Source: Muribaculaceae bacterium (lineage in GTDB: Bacteria; Bacteroidota; Bacteroidia; Bacteroidales; Muribaculaceae). From it: a DNA stretch of 33,779 nt. Below are positions 16,838 to 24,658 of this stretch, one piece after another. The stretch lies in NCBI GenBank assembly GCA_017626045.1, contig JAGAJP010000035.1:1-33779 (forward strand), given 5' to 3'. Below the pieces are notes generated by a model that was not told the origin of the DNA, searched no databases, and saw nothing but the letters and a program-made list of their open reading frames with translations. The position numbers and the translations under genes are program-made. Each line of letters starts with the position of its first letter. Positions within the stretch are counted from its first letter, which is position 1.

Positions 16838-19800
16838 GAAGCCAGTCGAGAAGTTCCTTCATCAGCAAATTGCGCTGGTTGGCGTCGGTCAAAGACTCAA
16901 ACGGAATGCTCATCACCGCCCGCCTTGATTTCCCTTTGCGCAATAGAAGTCCCGACACTCCATCTGTGTCGCTGAAGGTCAGGAATGGTGCGGATTCGTC
17001 CATATCGGCCGAAGCGCGGATCACATCAGGCTTCTCTACTATATATTGGTCTTCATTGAGCGTATTGGAATATCCGTAGCGCCGGGTGCGGAGCGATGAA
17101 CCTAATGCCGACGCGATGCCGTCCAATCGTCCGCCGACCGACGGAGTCACAGAGTCGACATTTTCCACTCCGAGCACCTGACGGCCCCATTCGCCGCCGT
17201 TGTTGTGTCCTCTCTGGCTATACAGGTCGCTCGCCACATATTGACCACTCACAAGAAGACGTCCCCCTTTGTCAAGGAAGGTGGTCAGAGCGTTGCGCAG
17301 TCTCATGGGAAATACTTCAAACTCCGCTCCGTTTTTGCCTCTGCCAAGCACGTAAGTTTTCTGCTTGCCGAGAATCAGGTCCACGACCTTGTAATCTGAA
17401 AGGTTTACACATCCGTCCAGAACCGCGCCAAGAGAGACACTGACAAAACCTCTTCCGGCATTTGCGATGGCAGATCCGTGGACATACGGGAAGTCAAACG
17501 TGTTGCCCGCTATTACCTCGCAGGCATGATTGCCGCTGCTCTTGCCGAAGGCTTCACCGGAACTGCGGAGAAACTCCGTCTGATAACCGGTGAAGGATAC
17601 GTCTGACACATACGGAACGCCGAAATCCTTCGAGGTGTCGAAACCCGACCAGTCGCCTTCGTCTACCACCGCCGGAGCGCTGACCCGGGTGAACCCATTC
17701 ACCACAAGCACCGGTTTCCCGTCGTTGCCTGCATATCGGAACGCAAGAGTCTCGGAAGGGAAGGAGCGCCCCCCTTCATTAAAGGCTATGACTCGGAAGG
17801 AATGGATGTCGTTGTCGGCGGCCTTGATCTCGAAATGAAGTTTCGAAGTCTCTCCGACCTTATGAAAACTCATGTCGTCGCCGCTGCGCTCCATGATGAT
17901 GTAGCCCGAAGGCATGGCTGTCGGCTCTACATCATCGGGGGTGGGCTGCCACGACAGTCGATAGACATTCCTGCCTGTTTTCTGTATTGCGAAGTTTCGG
18001 ACCGGAAGTGGCTGAATCACCAATTTCCTGTCTTTTCGCTCCGACACAAACCTGGCGAGTGCCTTGTATATGGCGCGTCCTACCGTGAAACGGAAACGTG
18101 GGTCGTTGCCATACTGCATATCGGCGAAGTTCTGATGGCTCAGGAGTTCGATGAGCGAGGTGGGCACCTCCGGCACCCGCGCCTCAACATACGATTTATC
18201 CCACATCGAGCGCCGAGTCCAGTCCGGTTCGAATTTCTGGCGTATGTCGCCTGTAATCTGGCGCATCAGCATGTCGGTCAGTGTGCGGGAGTTCTTGCGT
18301 GGAGTCCCGTCGGAATAGTTGACGTTGCCGTTGGTGAAATAGATTCCGAGCGTCCCGACAAATGAATCGTCCGATTTCTTGCCGGCATCGCTGTGGAGGG
18401 CCATGGTGACGTCAATAGGGATCCCGAGACCTTTTTCATTTGGAAGTACTCTCGAGCCGCCTGCAAGCCAGTTGACCCACATCCCCCGGTTGGTATAGTC
18501 ATCCTTATAGTCATCCGTCCCGGCATAGGGAGAGTATATGGAGTCCGGAACGCCGGCCCAGTGAAGCCAGTATCTTGCTCCTTCTGCCCATCGCGGAAGT
18601 CCGGATGTCTTGAACACCGGCTCCGGATTGTCGGCAAGCGCTATTGTATTGACCTGCCTGTATTCCGTTTGCGTAGAGTCATCGTCGGCTATATTCTCTT
18701 CTTCTATATCTGTTGTGTCATTTTCCTGAGGAATATGGACATTGTTCCAGAATACATCGGAACGTTTCGGAGACCTTGCTATGTTTCCCATTCCTCCGCC
18801 GAGTTTTATGGCATCGGCGGTTATCACAGTGTGTCCTCCTTTTTCTGAATGATTGCTGAGCACCACTGCAGGTCGCTCAAGGTCAAGGCCCTCAGCAAAT
18901 GGATATGTGCCGAGATATATCCAGGTGCCCCCGCCAAGTTTCTGATTCACAAGCACCGTCTCCGATCCTCCGTCGTAATTGATGGTATAACGGGCGTCTT
19001 CCGCTGAGTTGGGCATTGATTTATAGCTTACATATACCGCATACTCGCGACTTTCGGGAAAATCGGCGGCCCATGATGCTGTGGACTCGCCGCTGCCGCT
19101 CACTGTCTGTACCTGACGATAGGTGCCGTTTTCAAATGGATTCTCCGTGTCGCGGAAATCGGCAAGGTCATAGATGAATCCCTCACCCTCGCCGTCGTCC
19201 CATTGATGACGCCCGTTGGTCTCTCTATAATAACTTTGGGAATAGAGAACTGTCTGATCGTCGGGAAGGTCATTGTCCACTATCACCTCATACGGATTGA
19301 TGTCTCTCTCTCTCGGAAGCATCACATAGGCTCCGGCGTTCTCAAGCATCGGAACTACGTATGGAAGAATGTATCCCAATGTGTATGTGTCCTCAACAGC
19401 CTGAAACAGTAGCGGACGCTGCCAATACCAGCCGCCAAGCGACGGTTTGTAATATTTGCCGTGGCTGGGCCACATCGCTACTATATCCCCTTTCATTCCC
19501 TTTGATACGTCTGTAAGAGGAGCGGCGGACCTCACGAACGGGATATTATCCCTATACTCGCGAGGCAGTTTGTCGATAGTGTTGATATAGAAGGAGAGGG
19601 GTTTGCCTTTCACTTTAAGCTCTATTGCAAAGTCCGACAGACTGTCGGGCATACAGAGGGAGACCTGTTTCTCAAGCTCACTTATATATTCCTGGTTGAT
19701 GGGCAGATATGTGAAATTTTCGTTCAGACTGAGAACGGCCTTGTGCGATGTGGAGTCCATACGCACACTGTTCACCCTCAGTCCGCCGGGATTGTGGGTG

Positions 19801-20093
19801 GATGGTATCATCTTGATCAGCCTTTCGTTTACCGAAAGGGTCAGTGAGTCATTACTCGGTGTCTCTGCCGCCGGTAGGGTAGCGGAGGCCTTTTTCGAAG
19901 CGCTTGATGTCTTTCTGTATTTTTTCCGACTACTCCGTTTTTTACGTTTTTTCTTAGATTTTTTTTTGGCTGCTGAAGCCTGAAAAAATTCTATTCCATT
20001 AACTCTCAATATATCGTTTAGATCGAGACAATCGGTAACACCTATCGTTATTGCCGCGACCATCAGCATGGTCAAATAGCGTTTACATTTCAT
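16830..20093 (-). CDS. Large exported amidase-like protein with golvesin/xanthan-lyase-type domain and FN3
   Basis: This 1087-residue protein belongs to a Bacteroidales family often labelled N-acetylmuramoyl-L-alanine amidase or xanthan lyase. It has an N-terminal hydrophobic segment (about 7-20) and a Lys/Arg-rich tract (43-61). An amidase_3-like beginning follows (AMWPSHGKYY near 208), then a golvesin C-terminal-like beta domain (about 325-400, 'GTWIYLGTYPF'). The rest of the amidase fold continues with 'ALHSDAG' near 566 and 'SLIELLSH' near 650. Next comes a fibronectin III-like domain (about 698-785) and a C-terminal region of unknown fold. The golvesin domain thus appears inserted in the amidase fold. 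I place the start at 20093, because the promoter excludes the upstream ATG at 20129. Action on cell wall or surface glycan is inference. Confidence 0.82.
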   Translation of the reverse strand: MKCKRYLTMLMVAAITIGVTDCLDLNDILRVNGIEFFQASAAKKKSKKKRKKRSSRKKYRKTSSASKKASATLPAAETPSNDSLTLSVNERLIKMIPSTHNPGGLRVNSVRMDSTSHKAVLSLNENFTYLPINQEYISELEKQVSLCMPDSLSDFAIELKVKGKPLSFYINTIDKLPREYRDNIPFVRSAAPLTDVSKGMKGDIVAMWPSHGKYYKPSLGGWYWQRPLLFQAVEDTYTLGYILPYVVPMLENAGAYVMLPRERDINPYEVIVDNDLPDDQTVLYSQSYYRETNGRHQWDDGEGEGFIYDLADFRDTENPFENGTYRQVQTVSGSGESTASWAADFPESREYAVYVSYKSMPNSAEDARYTINYDGGSETVLVNQKLGGGTWIYLGTYPFAEGLDLERPAVVLSNHSEKGGHTVITADAIKLGGGMGNIARSPKRSDVFWNNVHIPQENDTTDIEEENIADDDSTQTEYRQVNTIALADNPEPVFKTSGLPRWAEGARYWLHWAGVPDSIYSPYAGTDDYKDDYTNRGMWVNWLAGGSRVLPNEKGLGIPIDVTMALHSDAGKKSDDSFVGTLGIYFTNGNVNYSDGTPRKNSRTLTDMLMRQITGDIRQKFEPDWTRRSMWDKSYVEARVPEVPTSLIELLSHQNFADMQYGNDPRFRFTVGRAIYKALARFVSERKDRKLVIQPLPVRNFAIQKTGRNVYRLSWQPTPDDVEPTAMPSGYIIMERSGDDMSFHKVGETSKLHFEIKAADNDIHSFRVIAFNEGGRSFPSETLAFRYAGNDGKPVLVVNGFTRVSAPAVVDEGDWSGFDTSKDFGVPYVSDVSFTGYQTEFLRSSGEAFGKSSGNHACEVIAGNTFDFPYVHGSAIANAGRGFVSVSLGAVLDGCVNLSDYKVVDLILGKQKTYVLGRGKNGAEFEVFPMRLRNALTTFLDKGGRLLVSGQYVASDLYSQRGHNNGGEWGRQVLGVENVDSVTPSVGGRLDGIASALGSSLRTRRYGYSNTLNEDQYIVEKPDVIRASADMDESAPFLTFSDTDGVSGLLLRKGKSRRAVMSIPFESLTDANQRNLLMKELLDWLQK

Positions 20094-20099
20094 ATTCTG

Positions 20100-20130
20100 C
20101 AAAATTACCAAAAATTTATGGTTTTTCAAA
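20100..20130 (-). promoter_or_regulatory. Promoter of the amidase-like gene (TTTG-N19-TAATTTTG)
   Basis: On the minus strand, TTTG (20130-20127) is followed after 19 nt by TAATTTTG (20107-20100), an exact consensus match. The start of transcription would be near 20094, next to the ATG at 20093, suggesting an almost leaderless mRNA. Confidence 0.72.
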
Positions 20131-20230
20131 TTTTTATCCCCGAACTTTTAAACCCCTTCCCACAATAATTGTTCATTCCTAAAGACACCTCCACCCCGGT
20201 GTAGATTTTTTCAATATTCGGTTTTTTTAT

Positions 20231-20238
20231 TAACTTTG
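20231..20238 (+). promoter_or_regulatory. -7 box for the META lipoprotein gene (TAACTTTG)
   Basis: TAACTTTG matches TAnnTTTG; the -33 position holds TTTT rather than TTTG. A leader of about 60 nt would result. Confidence 0.55.
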
Positions 20239-20305
20239 CATAACAATGCGCCTCCAATAAGAAGCGCAATAGTATTAATAATCTAATAATCACATTAAAA
20301 TTATT

Positions 20306-20788
20306 ATGAAATCACAGATCAAATTTTTATTCGCCGTTGCCTCTATGATGGCGGTTATCGCCACCGGCTGTTCAGGCAACGCGAAAAAAGCTGAAACCGC
20401 TGCCGAAGAACCCCAGACGGCAAACGTAGATGTCAAGGGACAATGGTATATCGAAAACATCGTGGTCAACGATTCAGACTATGTACGCCCCGAGGAAGCT
20501 GTTCCCGGAGTTAGCCAGTACATCGTCTTTGAAGACAGCACATACCATATCATGACAAACTGCAATTCTATTTCAGGTCCTTATACCTTGAAGGGCGACT
20601 CCATCACATTCGGTGACGGCGCTATGACGGAAATGGCTTGTGAAAACATGGCAACTGAAGACGCTCTGCGCAAAGTCCTCTTCAATATTTCCACAATCGA
20701 CGTTCAGAACGACACAGTTGTAAGACTCAACGGTTCAACTCCCGCTGAATGCATCATGCTGCGTAAAGCTACTACTGAAATCAAATGA
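20306..20788 (+). CDS. META domain lipoprotein (HslJ-like)
   Basis: The 160-residue protein has a lipoprotein signal peptide ending at Cys22 (VIATGC), a short acidic linker and a META domain (about 42-155). 'GQWYIENI', 'TNCNSISGPYTLKGDSITFG' and the 'MTEMACENM' block are the family's signature, close to the HslJ heat-shock protein pattern. META proteins are envelope proteins of poorly known function, linked in some species to antibiotic or stress tolerance. The next gene overlaps its stop by 4 bp (ATGA), so a small operon is likely. It is divergent from the amidase-like gene. Confidence 0.9.
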   Translation: MKSQIKFLFAVASMMAVIATGCSGNAKKAETAAEEPQTANVDVKGQWYIENIVVNDSDYVRPEEAVPGVSQYIVFEDSTYHIMTNCNSISGPYTLKGDSITFGDGAMTEMACENMATEDALRKVLFNISTIDVQNDTVVRLNGSTPAECIMLRKATTEIK

Positions 20789-21018
20789 TTCGGATAGGAC
20801 GTATTAGAATCGGACTCGCACCGGCATCAATGATAATTGTCTTCATTGTCTTGTCGGTGTGTGCCGTAATATCGTCCCTCCATCAGTCGAGACCCGAGTG
20901 GCCAATGCCTTTGTCAAGCCTTCTGCTAATCAATGAAAGCCTGGCATTGCTGGCCACTCTGATCTACGGCATCCTCCTTCACCTAATATCCACCCTAATC
21001 CATAGACACAGAAATTAG
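20785..21018 (+). CDS. Small two-helix membrane protein, unknown function
   Basis: This 77-residue protein has basic termini and two predicted membrane helices (about 9-31 and 44-70) joined by a short polar loop (SLHQSRPEWP). I recognise no family. Its ATG overlaps the stop of the META gene by 4 bp, which favours a real, translationally coupled gene over a chance frame. The C-terminal HRHRN suggests a cytoplasmic end. Confidence 0.6.
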   Translation: MIRIGRIRIGLAPASMIIVFIVLSVCAVISSLHQSRPEWPMPLSSLLLINESLALLATLIYGILLHLISTLIHRHRN

Positions 21019-21190
21019 CCCCCCCCAACAATCCCCCTCCACAAATTCCCCCCTCTCTCTTCCTCGTCAATCCAAATCCCCGCTCGATGACTCTCCTTTC
21101 TTCCTCAAGCCTCCCCATGCCTCCCCATGATTCATCACGCTTCATCATGATTCATCACGCTTCGTCAAGTTTCCTCAAGCCTCCTAAATT
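21019..21190. repeat. C/T-rich noncoding stretch with short repeats
   Basis: Several CCCCC runs are followed by a 20-nt tandem repeat (ATGATTCATCACGCTTCATC at 21127-21146, and 21147-21166 with one change). A 14-nt direct repeat, TTCCTCAAGCCTCC, occurs at 21101-21114 and 21171-21184. No convincing reading frame is present. It may be a degraded repeat array. Confidence 0.6.
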
Positions 21191-21298
21191 CAAAAGAAAA
21201 ATAAAAAAATGAACCCATCCGCCCCCTCATTCGTTATAATGTCAAAATCAATAAAAAGAACGATTGAAATAACTGAGATACGAAACCCAAAAGGACAC

Positions 21299-21401
21299 TC
21301 CGGTCCGGCGCACAACATCCATCCCTATCAAACCCCATAAGGGCTTACTGCATAGATAATATTTGCAAAAGGATGTAGCTCCGGGCCGAAGTTGTTTTTT
21401 T
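21299..21401 (+). terminator. Long hairpin with T tract upstream of the DUF3332 gene
   Basis: TCCGGTCCGG (21299-21308) pairs with 21381-21390 at nine of ten positions, including one G-T pair. ACATCC (21315-21320) pairs with GGATGT (21371-21376). A T7 run follows at 21395-21401. This could end a small RNA or act as an attenuator for the downstream gene. The rest of 21191-21555 shows no gene. Confidence 0.4.
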
Positions 21402-21555
21402 CATGTTAAATCAGTTTGTTGCCAAAACAATGATTCCCTTCATTACGTTTATACTTAAAAGAGATTTTATCTAAACTTATGCCATATTGGCAACTTGCCT
21501 AAGCATTCCGTGCGAAAGCAAATCTGAATTAATAAAAATAAAACAACATAACAGA

Positions 21556-22095
21556 ATGAAAAAAATCTTCATATCGGCGGCTATCGCGGCACTCCTGTGC
21601 TCATCAATGACTTCTTGTATGGGGCAGTTTGCTCTCTGCAGAAACCTTTACTCCTGGAACGAACAGATCTCAAACAAGTTTGTCAATGAACTCGTGTTCG
21701 TCGCTTTCTGGATCCTTCCGGTTTATGAGGTTTGCGGACTTGCGGATATCCTGGTGCTTAACTCAATCGAGTTCTGGAGCGGCGACAACCCGATGACTTC
21801 GTCAACAAAACGTATCGACACCGAGCAGGGTAGATATCTTGTCAAATGCGACGGCAAAGGCTATGACGTCACATTCGAGCCGACCGGCCAGTCATACCGA
21901 CTCGATTTCGCTCAGGACTCCCAAACATGGTCGCTCCAATATGAAGGAAACGAATATCCCCTCATGACTTTCATCGACGACACGCATGTCTCAATGCCCG
22001 CCGCCGACGGCAGTTGGCAGACCGTAGAACTCTCTCAGGCTGGCGTACTTGCATACCAAAATATGGCTAATGCGAATATGCTCGCGAGCAAATAA
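21556..22095 (+). CDS. DUF3332 lipoprotein
   Basis: This 179-residue protein has a signal peptide with a lipobox-like end (SSMTSC, Cys21) and a DUF3332 body. 'FVAFWILPVYEVCGLADILVLNSIEFWSGDNP' (about 50-82) is hydrophobic and typical of the family, followed by a beta-rich C-terminal half ('YLVKCDGKGYDVTFEP'). The role is unknown. The frame is open upstream to 21487, but the ATG at 21556 gives a proper signal peptide and follows an A-rich leader. It precedes two YtxH genes by 77 nt and may be cotranscribed with them. Confidence 0.85.
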   Translation: MKKIFISAAIAALLCSSMTSCMGQFALCRNLYSWNEQISNKFVNELVFVAFWILPVYEVCGLADILVLNSIEFWSGDNPMTSSTKRIDTEQGRYLVKCDGKGYDVTFEPTGQSYRLDFAQDSQTWSLQYEGNEYPLMTFIDDTHVSMPAADGSWQTVELSQAGVLAYQNMANANMLASK

Positions 22096-22172
22096 TCCGG
22101 CGGTCTTTAATCCAAAACGCTCTTCGTTTGTTGTATCTAAAGAATATCAATTTTAAAATAGAATAATTTATT

Positions 22173-22376
22173 ATGAAAGCATTTCACATCATCAGTGCAG
22201 TGATAGGCGGTGCAATCGCCGGAGCCGCCCTCGGTCTTCTTGTAGCGCCTGAGAAAGGCGAGGATACTCGCAAGAAAATTGCAAGAATCCTTAGAGAAAA
22301 AGGCATCAACCTGAAACGCAGCGAGATCGAAGAGATCGCCGATGAAATCGAAGATCAGATCGAAAAGAGTCTTTAA
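22173..22376 (+). CDS. YtxH domain protein 1
   Basis: This 67-residue protein begins with a glycine-rich membrane helix (about 5-24, 'GGAIAGAALGLLVAPEKGEDTR' pattern) and continues as an amphipathic charged helix. 'APEKGEDTR' is the YtxH/GvpP hallmark. Such proteins are stress-linked membrane-tethered helices of unknown activity. It is a paralogue of the next gene, 19 nt downstream, and the two probably arose by tandem duplication. Confidence 0.88.
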   Translation: MKAFHIISAVIGGAIAGAALGLLVAPEKGEDTRKKIARILREKGINLKRSEIEEIADEIEDQIEKSL

Positions 22377-22395
22377 CAAATAGAAATCGTAAGAA

Positions 22396-22587
22396 ATGAA
22401 AGCATTAAACATACTTTATGCATTTCTTGGCGGAGCGATTGTCGGCTGCGGTGCTGCCATCCTTTTCGCTCCCGAAAAAGGCGAGGACATGAGAGCCCGC
22501 ATCGTTCGCATTCTCCAAAGAAAAGGCATCAAGATCAGTGATGAAGAAGTTGACGCCCTCGTGGCCGAACTCACCGGCGAAGAGTAA
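22396..22587 (+). CDS. YtxH domain protein 2
   Basis: The 63-residue protein repeats the layout of its upstream neighbour: a glycine-rich helix (about 5-24), then 'APEKGEDMRARIVRILQRKG' and an acidic C-terminus. The 'APEKGED' motif and the following 'I-RIL--KGI' are shared between the two. It lies 25 nt before the holin-like gene and is part of the same run of small membrane-associated proteins. Confidence 0.88.
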   Translation: MKALNILYAFLGGAIVGCGAAILFAPEKGEDMRARIVRILQRKGIKISDEEVDALVAELTGEE

Positions 22588-22612
22588 TCTCCGCTTCAAT
22601 ATCCCTAATTAG

Positions 22613-22957
22613 ATGACTCGAGAGACCCTCTTAGACGAAATCAAGAAAATTATAGCCCGGTCGAAAGACTGGGCTACTCTTGAACTTGAGTATGCGAAAC
22701 TGACGGCGGCGGAAAAGATCACTTTGCTCGCCGGCGCCGCCGTGACTGGTGTGGTGTGTTTTCTACTCGCCATAACCGCTCTTATCCTATTCGGCATCGC
22801 GCTGGCTTATTTCTTCGACACAATGATGTGCCGAGCCTTGGCTTTCCTTGCTTCCGGCGGATGCATCCTCCTTATTCTCGCTGTGGTGTATTTCATGCGC
22901 GAACGCCTGATCATGAACCCCATTGCAAAAATGATTACTAAAATTCTCCTTAAATAG
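22613..22957 (+). CDS. Phage-holin-superfamily (YqjE-like) membrane protein
   Basis: This 114-residue protein has an N-terminal amphipathic stretch with 'LEYAKLTAAEKITLLAGA' (24-41), then two membrane helices (about 36-68 and 72-94) and a basic end. This is the pattern of the holin 3_6 / YqjE family, which despite the name is mostly chromosomal and not lytic. It sits after two YtxH genes and before a small basic protein, as yqjE sits after yqjD in enterobacteria. The function is unknown; envelope stress is a guess from context. Confidence 0.83.
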   Translation: MTRETLLDEIKKIIARSKDWATLELEYAKLTAAEKITLLAGAAVTGVVCFLLAITALILFGIALAYFFDTMMCRALAFLASGGCILLILAVVYFMRERLIMNPIAKMITKILLK

Positions 22958-22966
22958 ACACTCCGG

Positions 22967-23302
22967 ATGGCAACCACAAATCAAACAGTTTCAGACACTC
23001 CCCGGCAGAAACCGGAAGATGCGACGGAATTTGAAGGATTGACACTCGATGAAATCCGTCACCTCAAAGCCCTTGTTGCCGTCAGGAAAGAGTTTGCCAA
23101 GGCAAGAATCTTCGAGCAGGCTACAGCCATTAAGTCAAGAAATCCCTTCGCTGCCGACGGCAAGATGAAGGCGGCAGCCCGTATCGGTTCCCTCCCCCTG
23201 AAGTTGGTGAAAGGCCTAAACTACACCGACTACATCCTTCTCGGAGTATCAGTGTTCGGAACCGCTAAAAAAATATTCTCCCACTTCCGAAAAAGAAAAT
23301 GA
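22967..23302 (+). CDS. Small basic membrane-associated protein, unknown (YqjK-like position)
   Basis: This 111-residue protein has a polar N-terminus, a charged helical middle ('LTLDEIRHLKALVAVRKEFAK', split here by prediction), a short hydrophobic segment (about 88-99) and a very basic tail ending FRKRK. I know no domain for it. It starts 9 nt after the holin-like gene and its stop overlaps the prmA start by 4 bp, so it is very likely translated. Its place matches that of yqjK in the enterobacterial yqjCDEK group. Confidence 0.75.
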   Translation: MATTNQTVSDTPRQKPEDATEFEGLTLDEIRHLKALVAVRKEFAKARIFEQATAIKSRNPFAADGKMKAAARIGSLPLKLVKGLNYTDYILLGVSVFGTAKKIFSHFRKRK

Positions 23303-24147
23303 ACTACATCAAAGTGCGATTTGAGTGCGACCCGTGCACTGAAGACATAACCGACCTTCTGGCGGCTTTTTTAGCGGATGCATCCTATGAGAGTTTTGAA
23401 CCCGACTCTACCGGGGTGTCTGCTTATGTCCAGGCTGCCAATTATTCCGAATCTGCCCTTCTCGAGATTTTAGCCGATTTCCCAATCGACACCAATATCT
23501 CTTTCACTCCGGAGACCGTGGAGGGCCGCGACTGGAATGAGGAGTGGGAGAAACATTACTTCCGGCCTATAGTGATAGCGGGGGAGTGTGTGGTGCATTC
23601 TTCATTCCATAAAGATATTCCGGAAGCGAAATACGATATCCTGATAGATCCGAAGATGGCTTTCGGCACCGGCCATCATGCCACTACCTCCCAGATGATG
23701 CGCAACATCCTTGACCTCTCCGACCTTAACGGAAAAACCGTCATCGATATGGGAACGGGCACCGGCATTCTCGCCATTCTCTGCAAGATGAGGGGTGCGG
23801 AAAAAGTTACCGGCATCGAGATAGATCCCGACGCATACGACAACGCTCTGGAAAACGCGGCATTAAACCGACAGGATGTAACCTTCATCTGCGGAGATGC
23901 CTCTGCACTCTCTGAATGCGCTCCTGCCGACATATTCCTCGCCAATATCAACCGGAATGTCATAACCGCCGACATCAACCGCTACGCAGAGAAAATCAAA
24001 CCCGGCGGAGTCCTTCTGCTCAGCGGCTTCTACACCGCAGACATACCCGTCATCATGCGCCATGCCGAACCCCTCGGCATGAATCTCGAAAAATCTTCAG
24101 AAGAAGGCGACCACTGGGCAGCCATCCTCCTACGGAAACACTCCTGA
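23299..24147 (+). CDS. prmA: Ribosomal protein L11 methyltransferase
   Basis: PrmA methylates lysines and the N-terminal amine of ribosomal protein L11 using SAM. The 282-residue protein has an N-terminal substrate-recognition domain (about 1-90) and a class I methyltransferase domain with VIDMGTGTGILAI (near 147-159), 'VTGIEIDPDAYDNALENAALN' and 'DIFLANINRNVI' as the late motif. The DWNEEWEKHY segment (near 77) is also characteristic. The start overlaps the previous gene by 4 bp (ATGA), tying prmA to the small membrane-protein operon. The length is slightly short of E. coli PrmA but normal for Bacteroidales. Confidence 0.94.
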   Translation: MNYIKVRFECDPCTEDITDLLAAFLADASYESFEPDSTGVSAYVQAANYSESALLEILADFPIDTNISFTPETVEGRDWNEEWEKHYFRPIVIAGECVVHSSFHKDIPEAKYDILIDPKMAFGTGHHATTSQMMRNILDLSDLNGKTVIDMGTGTGILAILCKMRGAEKVTGIEIDPDAYDNALENAALNRQDVTFICGDASALSECAPADIFLANINRNVITADINRYAEKIKPGGVLLLSGFYTADIPVIMRHAEPLGMNLEKSSEEGDHWAAILLRKHS

Positions 24148-24159
24148 CCCATCTAACAC

Positions 24160-24445
24160 TCTCCGGAAGCGGATGCGCCTTCCTGCAGGGATGACGATTC
24201 AGCCTCACGGCAGGAAGAAACTGAATCCGCACCGGATGCTGCCGTTTCCCTGGGAGACACCACAGAGCCGGTAGAACTCCACTCCGATCCTGAATAAGGA
24301 CCAGGCTCTTCAGGCGTTTCTGCGTAAAGTAATGTTTTATGGCAGCCTCTAAGTTTCGCGAAGCGACTGATTCATAATACTCCAATCATCAAATAGTTAT
24401 TGCAAATAGGCTTCGCGCTCCAGAGTGTGGAGGGAGCGACCTCCG
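24160..24445. ncRNA. Candidate structured RNA region between prmA and the LuxR-type gene
   Basis: Interleaved pairings suggest pseudoknots. CTTCCTGC (24179-24186) pairs with 24210-24217, and GATTCAG (24196-24202) with 24221-24227. GAGCC (24265-24269) pairs with 24304-24308, and CCTGAA (24289-24294) with 24309-24314. GCTGCC (24238-24243) pairs with 24341-24346, enclosing the second pair. A GC-rich hairpin cluster lies at 24413-24450. A -7-like TATCTTTG on the minus strand (24503-24496) could start a minus-strand transcript. No known RNA family is recognised and no convincing protein gene is present in 24148-24616. Confidence 0.4.
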
Positions 24446-24595
24446 GGCGCGATGTAGAGATGACGCAGGGAACGAGATAGAAGACTATGACAATACAAAG
24501 ATAGACTGGTGAAGATAAAAGTTTTGACGTTGTATAAATTTTAGATGCGTCTGCCGAATCTCTCCGCGTTTATTATCTAAATCAATTATTATTAG

Positions 24596-24603
24596 TAATT
24601 TTG
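24596..24603 (+). promoter_or_regulatory. -7 box for the LuxR-type regulator (TAATTTTG)
   Basis: TAATTTTG matches the consensus. Transcription would start near 24610, leaving about 50 nt before the chosen ATG at 24659. No clear -33 TTTG is present. Confidence 0.6.
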
Positions 24604-24658
24604 CAACAAAACTTAAATGGCGTCACTCCGTAATGGTGGGAATAAGGATCAATTCAGA

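Noticed and set aside
21126..21184. CRISPR array
   Set aside because: Only two tandem units of 20 nt without spacers are present, and no cas gene is nearby.
22613..22957. Prophage holin
   Set aside because: The protein is of the chromosomal YqjE-like group and has no phage genes around it.
24053..24385. 110-codon minus-strand frame across the prmA end and the intergenic region
   Set aside because: It needs a TTG start, overlaps prmA antisense, and its sequence has no family features. The pairings in the same DNA fit structured RNA better.
24160..24480. tmRNA gene
   Set aside because: Several pseudoknots suggested it, but there is no tRNA-like end with a T-loop and CCA, and no tag frame ending in ALAA.
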